DNA from: an uncultured Flammeovirgaceae bacterium
Lineage (GTDB): Bacteria > Bacteroidota > Bacteroidia > Cytophagales > Cyclobacteriaceae
Assembly: GCA_937138955.1 (NCBI GenBank)
Contig: CAKZPJ010000555.1
Location: 1-14,919, forward strand
Reading direction: 5' to 3'
Length of the DNA stretch: 14,919 nucleotides
A model generated the notes under the pieces. It saw nothing but the letters and a program-made list of their open reading frames with translations. It was not told where the DNA came from and did not search any database. How positions within the stretch are numbered: the first letter of the stretch is position 1; every line of letters starts with the position of its first letter. Shown in pieces: positions 7,843-14,517 of this stretch. Made by a program: the position numbers and the translations under genes.

Positions 7843-8574
7843 TCAGTTTCCAACGCCCTTGGTCCAAACTTCGTGCATGGGCTCGCCCTTACTGTTCAGC
7901 CCTTTGTGGTACCAGTCATCGCCAGTACGACTATACTGAAATGAGAGAGAAGCACCCACCCGCTTGTCGTCGCGAGAGAAAAACTTGATATTTTCAGTGT
8001 ACTTACCATCTTCGGTAGCATCGTAGGTTCCGCCACCCGTACCCATAAATTCTTTAGTAGCATAATTAAACGCGGCCCACTGAAAGCGACTGCCCGAAAG
8101 TATTTTAACGGTTATCCGAGGTCCTGCCCTTCGTCGTTCGCCTTCATTACCGTCTTCGTCTACGCGAGTAGCAAACCGCCAGACTCCGGTAAGCGGTGTA
8201 CCCTCTTCTTCCAAACGCTCCCATACTTGAGTACCGTTGGGCGTATTCTTAAGAGTAAGCTGATTATCGGTTAACTGAGCCGAGTAGGTGATAGGGGAAC
8301 GCACCTGTGAAGCGTCGTCGGTAAAAAAATCGTAGAGAAGACTCAATTGGCCATCCGCTAATTCATAACCACCTCCCCCGGCACTAATGAAGCTTCCGTC
8401 AGATTGAGATTGCCCAAACATAAAGTATCCATCCTGGAGAACGGCAATCATTTCTACTCCTACCAACGGTTGCCCGCCAGCACTTTTAAGTCGCCAGCCC
8501 CCCTCCATCGTTTGCGCTAGAATACAACTTGCCGTAGTGAGGGTGAAAATTAGTAAGGAAAGTAAGGTTTTCAT
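7843..8574 (-). CDS. secreted protein with two related ~100-residue repeats, function unknown
   Basis: Residues 1-20 are a signal peptide with likely ILA/Q cleavage. The mature protein is two homologous halves (about 24-121 and 128-238). Each opens with GWR or VWR, continues with a V..I.VL..G.F strand pair and a GGG.Y turn, and ends with an (E)VW closing strand. This is an all-beta, lipocalin-like pattern seen in Bacteroidota proteins annotated only as 'membrane or secreted protein'. No catalytic residues stand out. Between the halves is a charged linker (136-149, DEDGNEGERRR). It is downstream of the UmuD-like gene but has its own promoter, so a functional tie is not implied. Confidence 0.75.
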   Translation of the reverse strand: MKTLLSLLIFTLTTASCILAQTMEGGWRLKSAGGQPLVGVEMIAVLQDGYFMFGQSQSDGSFISAGGGGYELADGQLSLLYDFFTDDASQVRSPITYSAQLTDNQLTLKNTPNGTQVWERLEEEGTPLTGVWRFATRVDEDGNEGERRRAGPRITVKILSGSRFQWAAFNYATKEFMGTGGGTYDATEDGKYTENIKFFSRDDKRVGASLSFQYSRTGDDWYHKGLNSKGEPMHEVWTKGVGN

Positions 8575-8596
8575 AAGATTATAGGTTGCTTAACCG

Positions 8597-8626
8597 TAAA
8601 ACTACAGAATCCCTATAAAGTTGCAA
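8597..8626 (-). promoter_or_regulatory. Bacteroidota-type promoter of the two-repeat secreted protein
   Basis: On the minus strand TTG (8626-8624), a 19-base spacer and TAGTTTTA (8604-8597) fit the -33 TTG / -7 TAnnTTTG architecture with one mismatch in the -7 box. The -7 box ends 22 bases before the ATG at 8574. Confidence 0.5.
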
Positions 8627-8664
8627 GAGAGAAGGCTGCAGTAAACTATTCAGGTCACTGGTTG

Positions 8665-9045
8665 CTATCGGCAATGGTGAATTACGTAGGTAACCACTCC
8701 CCAAAGTTGTATAGGCTTTTTGTTGGTAGTGGCAGATAGTTCGTATGTGAGCGAATACTGTTGGGCATCGTAAGCCGAAGCTTGCATAAGTTGGAATGTA
8801 TCATTCTCCAGGGCGATGACTAAATCATTAGCCTCAGCCGAAAGATTGCGATCTACTACCAGCAAATCACCATCGTGAATATTCATTGACTGCATACTTT
8901 CTCCTTTCACTTTAATAAAGTAGCAAGAAGGAGAATGCGATAGCACATACTCGGTCAAATCCAGATTCTGGGCAAAAATATTGTCCGCTAGAAGCGGCAG
9001 CTTTTGCAATTGAATAGCCGGTTCGGAAGAAGATTCGCGCGTCAT
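8665..9045 (-). CDS. UmuD/S24-like protein, predicted inactive as autoprotease
   Basis: The 126-residue protein aligns with the UmuD/LexA C-terminal (peptidase S24) fold: an LPLLADNI start, DLTEYVLSHSPSCYFIKVKGESM, HDGDLLVVDR, and the closing GVVTYVIHHCR strand (UmuD ends GVVIHVVKAMR). Ser50 in GESM is the nucleophile position. The general-base Lys (Lys97 of E. coli UmuD, in EFTVKKL) is replaced by Met87 in TFQLMQA. The segment with the Cys-Gly cleavage site (QCGFPSPAADYVE in E. coli) is reduced to FAQN, a loss of about nine residues. The protein therefore cannot mature in the UmuD manner and may mimic UmuD' constitutively or have another role. No umuC is adjacent. There is no HTH domain, so it is not a LexA-type repressor. 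The gene lies behind a strong palindromic operator candidate. Confidence 0.8.
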   Translation of the reverse strand: MTRESSSEPAIQLQKLPLLADNIFAQNLDLTEYVLSHSPSCYFIKVKGESMQSMNIHDGDLLVVDRNLSAEANDLVIALENDTFQLMQASAYDAQQYSLTYELSATTNKKPIQLWGVVTYVIHHCR

Positions 9046-9071
9046 AGGTGATAAAGATTGGTTGGTTGAGG

Positions 9072-9079
9072 CAAATATA
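9072..9079 (-). promoter_or_regulatory. -7 promoter box of the UmuD-like gene
   Basis: On the minus strand TATATTTG matches TAnnTTTG exactly, 26 bases before the ATG at 9045. The region where a -33 element should lie is occupied by palindromes, with no TTG, as expected if binding of a regulator controls the promoter. Confidence 0.55.
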
Positions 9080-9081
9080 TA

Positions 9082-9093
9082 TCTTTTAAAAGA
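9082..9093. promoter_or_regulatory. 12-bp perfect palindrome next to the UmuD-like promoter
   Basis: TCTTTTAAAAGA is a perfect 12-bp palindrome immediately upstream of the -7 box and directly abutting the larger palindrome at 9094. It may be part of the same operator, but the A/T richness of the region makes a short palindrome less remarkable alone. Confidence 0.35.
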
Positions 9094-9120
9094 AAAATAT
9101 ACTTATTATAAGTATATTTT
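9094..9120. promoter_or_regulatory. 27-bp perfect palindrome, candidate operator
   Basis: AAAATATACTTAT (9094-9106) and ATAAGTATATTTT (9108-9120) are exact inverted copies around one central base. The site spans roughly -20 to -50 relative to the inferred start of the UmuD-like transcript and is 169 bases upstream of the CHAT gene ATG on the other side. A dimeric repressor binding here would block the UmuD-like promoter. The core (ATACTT/AAGTAT) is unlike the E. coli (CTGT..ACAG) and Gram-positive (GAAC..GTTC) LexA boxes. Confidence 0.55.
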
Positions 9121-9288
9121 ATATACCTACTCATTTTGTTCGAATAGTTTTATCTCAAATAAAAATAGTTGCATCCTGCGAGTTAGTGGAATAGTGAATT
9201 TTACCTTCGGCCGCTTTCTCGTCAATTTGTCTCCTTAGTACCAAAAAATGATCTCAAATTTTTCTATCTTCCCTCAAACTACCAACCT

Positions 9289-12200
9289 ATGCAGTATATT
9301 GAGACGTTACTGCTTCTTTGCTGGCTATCTTTTTGTGCGAATGCCACTGTCTTACCCGACACCGTTAAAACCGGTCAAGAGTATCTTACACTCGCCCAAC
9401 AGCAAGAAGCTCAGAACAACCCCAATCAGGCTATTGAATATTATGAGTTGGCGAAGGGCGATTTTGAACAGAAAAAAGATAATTCAAATCTGGCCTACGT
9501 ACTCACTAAATTGGCACATCTTTATACATCAGATACGACTACTCATATTCAGGCAGAAGCGTATCTGGATAGTGCTCTACAAATTCTACATCAACATTTA
9601 TCTAATAACGATACTCTCACCTCCCTTACTTGGAGCGCTAAAGCTGACTTAGCTCTGGCTCAGCGTGAATTCTACCAGGCAATAGAGTACTATCAAAATT
9701 CATTAGAGCGAAAGAGAGATTTTTACGGTGAAGAACATTCGGAAGTGGCGCATGAGTTGGAGGAAATAGGAAACGTCTACTTATATAATCTACAAAATCC
9801 TTACGAATCAGAGCGGTTTCATCAGCAGGTGCTGGACATAAGAGAAAAGCTAAACGATCAAGGTAGGTTACTGATCAATTGTTATTATCACTTATCGTTT
9901 GCTAATCGCTTACGAGGTGATTTGGATAAAGCATTAGCGTATGCAGTTAAAGTACAAGAAGGTTATAGTGGCCTACCAGAAGTTAGCCCCTTTAGTTTAG
10001 TGATAGCAAATAGTCTACTAAGTACTGTTTACTTTGATTTAGACAGTATCAATGAGGCTTTAGACTATAATAAGCAGGCGATTGAAATTGGTAAACAGGT
10101 TTCAGGTATAAATTTATCTGCTCATCATAATAATCAGGCTAGGTATTTCTTTAAAAACCAGGCTTATGATAGCAGTCTCTATTATATTCAGTTAGCTATG
10201 GAGGGGCAAACTAATGCAGAGTTGCTGGCAACTAGCTATCAATTTCTAGGGAACGTTTATCGTGAGCAGGAAAAATTAGAACTAGCGTTTACTAATTATC
10301 GGAAAAGCAGAAGTTTAAAAGAAGCTATTTTCAGTAATTATCATCCTCAGCTAGCTACTTTGTACACTGAGTTAGGGCAAGCGTTTGAAACTAGCCAGCA
10401 AATTGATAGTGCATTGTTCTACTACAAATTGGGTTTGGAAAATGCTAGAGTCAGCCAAAAAACAGATACGGATAGTACATTAATCCGATTAGAAGATGAC
10501 TTTGCAACAATAGAAGTTTCACTTATTAAGATTATCAATACGCTGGTTAAACAGTATGGTCAAACACAAGACACTAATCATCTAAAATCAGTACTACCGT
10601 ATTTTAAGATGTTTGATCAGTTTATGGATTTAAGTAGATCTGACTTTTCTACCGAAGGAGCTAAACTTATATTATCCGGCAATAATAAGTCTGTCTACGA
10701 AAAAGCGATTGCTGGTTGTTACCAGCTGTTTCAAATTGACCAATCAGACTCACTGCTTCGGCTAGCATTCCATTTTATGGAGAAAAGCAAAGCAGTAGTT
10801 TTACTAGAGTCAATTCGCGCAACAAACCGTAACCAACAATTTCTACCCGACTCGATAACACAGCAGTACCAGTCGTTGCAAGCGCAGTTGGCTTATTGCC
10901 AGGCTAGATTGGCTGAAATAGAGCAGCAGCCCGATAGTGTAAGTAATATCGTAGAGTGGCAACAGAAGAGTGCAAAAATACTTCGCGAGTTGGAAGTGAT
11001 GGACGATTATGTTCAGCATAATTATCCCAATTATTATGCAATTACCAATAATGGTTTTACAGTTAGCCTGGATACGCTACAAAAAGGGCTGAATAAACAT
11101 GAGGCGGTTATTTCCTACTTCTGGGGTGATTCAGCAGTATACGCAATGCTTATTGCTGAAGACAGAATAGCGTTACACCAAGCTAAGAATATAGATCAAC
11201 TACAAATATCTATCGGTCAGTATCAAGATGTGTTGGCAAACGACAATATCAGCGATCCTTCTTATACTAATTTCTTACGTTTTCAGGAGAGTGCTCTATC
11301 TCTTTATCAATCGCTGTTAGCACCATTTAATCTTGATACTACTATTCAGCATTTGACTATTGTATCCGACGGTGAATTAGCGACGATACCTTTTGAAAGT
11401 CTTATTACCTCTACCGTAGAGACTACCCCAAATGATATTCGGTACGAAGATTTACCTTATCTAATTCATCACTATAATTTTGCTTATGAGTTATCTTCCA
11501 GCGTAGCTTTCTGGAACAAACAACGCATCAGTGAGGCTGAGTATGATAATTTGGACGTGGTTGCTTTCGGTATTAAAAATTTTGAGTACTTATCTAAACA
11601 GCATCAATATCCATCTTTAGGTGGGGCTGAGGATGAAGTGCAATATGTAAAGGAAAAATTTCCTCAAGCTCAACTATTTTTGAATGAGAAAGCAACTGAA
11701 AAAGCTTTTAAGCAGTATGCTTCAGAAGCAAATTTACTGCATATAGCTACCCACGGTATGGCTGATCAGGAAAACCCGTTTAATTCCCGATTTATTTTCT
11801 ATCCTAATCAGCAAGAAGATGGCACACTGTTCCTTCACGAGTTATACGACATGTCACTGCAAGCACAATTACTAATTCTGAGTGCCTGCGAATCGGGAGT
11901 AGGAAAGTATTACGCAGGTGAGGGCAGCTTTAGCTTGGCTCGTAGTTTCATATATGCGGGTTGCCAGTCAGTAATAATGTCATTATGGGAAATAAATGAT
12001 CGTTTAACCACGCAAATGGTCACAGCTATATATAGCCAGTTAGCTGAACAAGTAGTTACTAATGAAGCCCTACAGAAAGCAAAAATAGGTTTTATCAGGC
12101 AAGGAAGGCTAGCGCACCCCAAGTGTTGGGCAGGCATGGTTCTGCTAGGAAATACGCAAACTAAATTTGTTCCTGCCAACTACAATAGCTACACTGTAGC

Positions 12201-12315
12201 GTTTATTGCAGGGTCGGCAGTCTTAATTCTCATTTATCTTGCGCGACTACTGCTCCGTAGGCAAAAATTAAACGAACTGTTTATCAAACTAGGTGCCCGG
12301 TGGCAAAAGGCTTGA
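9289..12315 (+). CDS. TPR-CHAT caspase-like protein, secreted and membrane anchored
   Basis: The 1008-residue protein starts with a signal peptide (1-20, ANA/T-type cleavage). Residues ~25-390 hold a series of tetratricopeptide repeats (for example 48-60, 126-140, 174-188, 254-268, 317-342 and 355-385, with AIEYY and ALFYYKLGLE-type helices). A helical linker follows (about 400-580). The C-terminal CHAT domain (about 600-955) is a caspase-fold cysteine peptidase with His822 in HIATHG and Cys867 in LSACESG, both intact; the GEGSFSLARSFIYAG and MSLWEIND motifs follow. One membrane helix (968-987) and an Arg/Lys-rich tail (RLLLRRQK) predict that the TPR and CHAT parts are periplasmic and the tail cytoplasmic. 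CHAT proteins are known as proteases triggered through TPR or sensor domains; the substrate here is unknown. The gene is convergent with the sigma/anti-sigma operon and looks more A/T-rich than the housekeeping genes. ATG at 9289 is chosen because it gives the complete signal peptide. Confidence 0.92.
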   Translation: MQYIETLLLLCWLSFCANATVLPDTVKTGQEYLTLAQQQEAQNNPNQAIEYYELAKGDFEQKKDNSNLAYVLTKLAHLYTSDTTTHIQAEAYLDSALQILHQHLSNNDTLTSLTWSAKADLALAQREFYQAIEYYQNSLERKRDFYGEEHSEVAHELEEIGNVYLYNLQNPYESERFHQQVLDIREKLNDQGRLLINCYYHLSFANRLRGDLDKALAYAVKVQEGYSGLPEVSPFSLVIANSLLSTVYFDLDSINEALDYNKQAIEIGKQVSGINLSAHHNNQARYFFKNQAYDSSLYYIQLAMEGQTNAELLATSYQFLGNVYREQEKLELAFTNYRKSRSLKEAIFSNYHPQLATLYTELGQAFETSQQIDSALFYYKLGLENARVSQKTDTDSTLIRLEDDFATIEVSLIKIINTLVKQYGQTQDTNHLKSVLPYFKMFDQFMDLSRSDFSTEGAKLILSGNNKSVYEKAIAGCYQLFQIDQSDSLLRLAFHFMEKSKAVVLLESIRATNRNQQFLPDSITQQYQSLQAQLAYCQARLAEIEQQPDSVSNIVEWQQKSAKILRELEVMDDYVQHNYPNYYAITNNGFTVSLDTLQKGLNKHEAVISYFWGDSAVYAMLIAEDRIALHQAKNIDQLQISIGQYQDVLANDNISDPSYTNFLRFQESALSLYQSLLAPFNLDTTIQHLTIVSDGELATIPFESLITSTVETTPNDIRYEDLPYLIHHYNFAYELSSSVAFWNKQRISEAEYDNLDVVAFGIKNFEYLSKQHQYPSLGGAEDEVQYVKEKFPQAQLFLNEKATEKAFKQYASEANLLHIATHGMADQENPFNSRFIFYPNQQEDGTLFLHELYDMSLQAQLLILSACESGVGKYYAGEGSFSLARSFIYAGCQSVIMSLWEINDRLTTQMVTAIYSQLAEQVVTNEALQKAKIGFIRQGRLAHPKCWAGMVLLGNTQTKFVPANYNSYTVAFIAGSAVLILIYLARLLLRRQKLNELFIKLGARWQKA

Positions 12316-12330
12316 AGGGATCTTGATAAA

Positions 12331-12353
12331 GTGCTAGTATATAAAATACTAGT
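12331..12353. terminator. inverted repeat between convergent genes, possible two-way terminator
   Basis: CTAGTAT (12334-12340) and ATACTAG (12346-12352) form a 7-bp perfect stem with a 5-base loop in the gap between the CHAT gene and the 203-residue gene. T-runs on either side are short, so efficient intrinsic termination is uncertain. Confidence 0.4.
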
Positions 12354-12965
12354 TTATGCGCTTAATACATCTACGTACCTTACAAGTTCACCTTTAACGA
12401 GCACAGGTCTGAGTTGACTCATTAATTGATTTACCTTATCTGCTTTTTCATTCACTTCTATATTTGTTTGATTTATAGACTCTATACTTTCAATAATATT
12501 CTCAATGTTTTCCTTTTCCGCTTCGTCTGATTGTCCATGCTTAACAAAATTTTTCAATAGTTCTACTTGGGCATCAGCATGACCAGTATTGCCTTTATAC
12601 AGGTTTATTTCAGCTATTCCTTTGTACTCTCTCTCATACTCTATAATGCTTCCTTCATCTATTTTGTTAATGTCTATCTTTCCTTTTTTCTCTAGTGCTA
12701 AAAAATAAAAAAGCTCACCCGTCGCTCTATCCTGAAGAATGCCGTCAATATAACTGCCTTCAGAATGGCTATTCTTGAAAGATGAAGGATCTCGTTCAAA
12801 TACTTCTTCCACCTCCCGGAGAAGAAATCTAATATTCAACGATGTCATACTACCTAAAAGAGTAACTTTAGCAGTATCAAAATTCTTATATTGCTTCAAA
12901 TTCTCAAAGGGTATAATACGAGTTAACGTTCTTGGTTTAACACAAATAACGCTGGCATCAGGCAT
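12354..12965 (-). CDS. protein of unknown function, third gene of the sigma-factor operon
   Basis: I do not recognise this 203-residue protein. It has no signal peptide or membrane helix, so it is probably cytoplasmic. The first ~125 residues look alpha/beta with strands such as KVTLLGS, GELFYFLALEKKG and YKGIAEINLYKG. Residues ~133-187 are strongly helical and acidic (DEAEKENIENIIESIESINQ), possibly a coiled coil, and a final strand (PVLVKGELVRYVDVL) closes the chain. It begins 18 bases after the anti-sigma-like gene, so it is probably on the sigma-factor transcript. By eye its sequence is more A/T-rich than the two genes before it, which may mean a separate origin. An effector or regulatory partner of the sigma/CHAT genes is possible but unsupported by homology. 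Confidence 0.65.
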   Translation of the reverse strand: MPDASVICVKPRTLTRIIPFENLKQYKNFDTAKVTLLGSMTSLNIRFLLREVEEVFERDPSSFKNSHSEGSYIDGILQDRATGELFYFLALEKKGKIDINKIDEGSIIEYEREYKGIAEINLYKGNTGHADAQVELLKNFVKHGQSDEAEKENIENIIESIESINQTNIEVNEKADKVNQLMSQLRPVLVKGELVRYVDVLSA

Positions 12966-12983
12966 AATAGTAAAGGTTTAAGG

Positions 12984-13772
12984 TTAGTAAATTGATTGTA
13001 GTATTTTTTGGGCTTTAGAGCCGTAGTCTTTGGTGTCTTGCAGTAGCTCCAAGTGGCGACGCGCCGAATCTTCATTGTTAAGCTTTAAGTAAGTGAGTCC
13101 TAAGTCCCAATGGGCGCGCAGTTCGGTTTTCCGGTTTACATCGGGGTAGTCTAATACGCGCTGCAATGCCTCTGTAGCTTCTTCAGGCTGCTCATTACTA
13201 AGATAAGCATTTCCCAAATACAACCAAATGTAGGGGCGGTCTTCCTGGGTACTGGCTTCGGTAAATAGCTCAATGGCCTGCTCGTAGTTTTCCTCGTAGT
13301 AGGCCTCAAAGGCTTCGGGTAGTACAAAATCACCGTCGCTCTCACCCCGAGTGGCTCCCCCCAAAGCTTGATACGCTTGGTAATTTTCATTAAATATACG
13401 GGCAAATCGCTGCTCGTCTTGCTGGTGATAAACAGGAACGGCTACTATTAGTAGTAGTAATGAAGCGGCCATTCCTCTTAATAGCCATTTTGTCGTACTG
13501 GGCTGGCGAACTTCCTTTCGTGCCGTATTGGTCTCTAATTGCTGCACTTGAAGTCGGGACTCACCCTGTACTGCCCTGGCTTCCAGTTGCTGTACTTGTG
13601 AGCGAGCCTGCTGCTCTCCTAGGTGCTGGATTCCATCAGTAATATTGCGATAGCTATCCAAATACTCGCGCACCTCTGGCTGATGAAGCTGGCGTTCTAC
13701 TTCCAGCCGTTCCTCTTTAGTCAAGTCCTTATCGAGGTAGCGCTGTATCATAATATGATCAATATCCTTCAT
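12984..13772 (-). CDS. membrane-anchored TPR protein, probable anti-sigma factor
   Basis: The N-terminal ~50 residues (HIMIQRYLDKDLTKEERLEVERQL, then VREYLDSYRNI) resemble the cytoplasmic anti-sigma domain often paired with Bacteroidota ECF factors, without a zinc-binding HxxxCxxC motif. Residues 58-80 hold two copies of a VQQLE-containing unit of about 17 residues. A membrane helix follows at about 96-115, preceded by KWLLR, so the N-terminus is inside and the rest periplasmic. Residues ~150-250 form about three TPR units (EAYYEENYEQAIELF, YLGNAYLSNEQPEEATEALQRV, AHWDLGLTYLKLNNEDSARRHLE). The start codon shares one base with the sigma stop (TAATG), a coupling typical of sigma/anti-sigma pairs. 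The anti-sigma role is inferred from architecture and position. Confidence 0.75.
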   Translation of the reverse strand: MKDIDHIMIQRYLDKDLTKEERLEVERQLHQPEVREYLDSYRNITDGIQHLGEQQARSQVQQLEARAVQGESRLQVQQLETNTARKEVRQPSTTKWLLRGMAASLLLLIVAVPVYHQQDEQRFARIFNENYQAYQALGGATRGESDGDFVLPEAFEAYYEENYEQAIELFTEASTQEDRPYIWLYLGNAYLSNEQPEEATEALQRVLDYPDVNRKTELRAHWDLGLTYLKLNNEDSARRHLELLQDTKDYGSKAQKILQSIY

Positions 13773-14326
13773 TAGTTCTTCTCCTTGTATGATTCAAGCA
13801 TTTTTCTAACCTTTTCCATGCATCGGTATTTCTGGTTCTTGGCCGAAGCAGCATTTTTGTAGCCCAACTTTAGGGCAATGTAGTCCATTGATTTGTTTTC
13901 GTAATAAAACATTTCTAACAGCCTCTGGTGGTTCGCATCAAGTAGCTGCAAAGATTTTTCCAAAAAATAATAGTCAACTTCCCGCTCTTTCTTTTGAATA
14001 CTATCCTCATTACTATCGGCTATTCGCTCTTCATCAATTTCGTGATCAAAGCGGATATCCTTGCGCTTTTTCTCACTAAATAAATTTCTTCCTATTCCGA
14101 AGAGATAGGTTTTAAGCGAAAAAGTAATGTACGTAAGTTTTCCATTTTGCACTTGAACAAGGAAACGGCAGAAAATCTCCTGATAAAACTCTCTTGCTTC
14201 CTCATCGGAGACGGCGTACTTTTTTCTCATCCACCGAATAAACTCTTGGCGGTATTGACGATAGGTTTGGTCAATGACTTCTTCGTCACCTTCACGAATA
14301 CGGGCTATGGTCTCGTTGTCTTTCAT
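13772..14326 (-). CDS. ECF (sigma-70 family) RNA polymerase sigma factor
   Basis: The 184-residue protein has the two-domain ECF layout. Region 2 (about 15-92) includes DEEAREFYQEIFCRFL (core-binding region 2.2) and LKTYLFGIGRNLFSEKKRK (regions 2.3-2.4, -10 recognition). A charged linker (92-118) joins it to region 4 (about 120-176), with LLEMFYYENKSMDYIALKLGY as the helix-turn-helix for the -35 element. The start is fixed by the standard KDNETIARIREGDEEV entry into region 2. The predicted promoter motif lies so close that the leader may be only about 10 bases. The gene is first in an operon with a TPR anti-sigma-like gene (1-base overlap) and a 203-residue gene. It probably reads its own promoter and the divergent lipoprotein promoter. 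Confidence 0.92.
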   Translation of the reverse strand: MKDNETIARIREGDEEVIDQTYRQYRQEFIRWMRKKYAVSDEEAREFYQEIFCRFLVQVQNGKLTYITFSLKTYLFGIGRNLFSEKKRKDIRFDHEIDEERIADSNEDSIQKKEREVDYYFLEKSLQLLDANHQRLLEMFYYENKSMDYIALKLGYKNAASAKNQKYRCMEKVRKMLESYKEKN

Positions 14327-14342
14327 AGGTAGGCATGGTACT

Positions 14343-14371
14343 GTTAGTAGTGATTACTGAAAAAGGTCACC
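14343..14371 (-). promoter_or_regulatory. candidate ECF promoter of the sigma-factor operon
   Basis: On the minus strand GGTGACCT (14371-14364), 13 bases, then CTACTAAC (14350-14343), ending 16 bases before the sigma gene ATG. The same two blocks occur on the plus strand in front of the divergent lipoprotein gene, in the same orientation relative to transcription. Autoregulation of ECF operons through such -35/-10 pairs is standard; assignment to this sigma factor is inference. Confidence 0.65.
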
Positions 14372-14443
14372 TGGTTGGCTAAAAAAGGTACGGAATTTCT
14401 TAGTGAGATTCATTGTAAAAATCGGACATAGTGTAAAAAAGCG

Positions 14444-14473
14444 GGTGACCTATTCCTGACCTGCCCTACTAAC
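14444..14473 (+). promoter_or_regulatory. candidate ECF promoter of the IPT lipoprotein gene
   Basis: GGTGACCT (14444-14451), 14 bases, then CTACTAAC (14466-14473), 44 bases before the ATG at 14518. Two identical 8-base blocks at nearly equal spacing also precede the divergent sigma operon, so both transcripts are probably read by the same sigma factor. The spacer differs by one base between the two sites. Confidence 0.65.
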
Positions 14474-14517
14474 CATACATTTCTTTCATTCTTTGTTTCA
14501 CCTAAAATCTTGACGCC

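Noticed and set aside
8651..8660. A GTGACCT on the minus strand upstream of the two-repeat secreted protein, resembling the ECF motif
   Set aside because: The second block CTACTAAC is missing at the right spacing, and a better Bacteroidota-type promoter lies nearer the gene.
9289..14326. A type III-E CRISPR (Craspase) locus
   Set aside because: There is no repeat array, no gRAMP/Cas7-11 gene and no Cas1/Cas2; only the CHAT and sigma combination resembles it.
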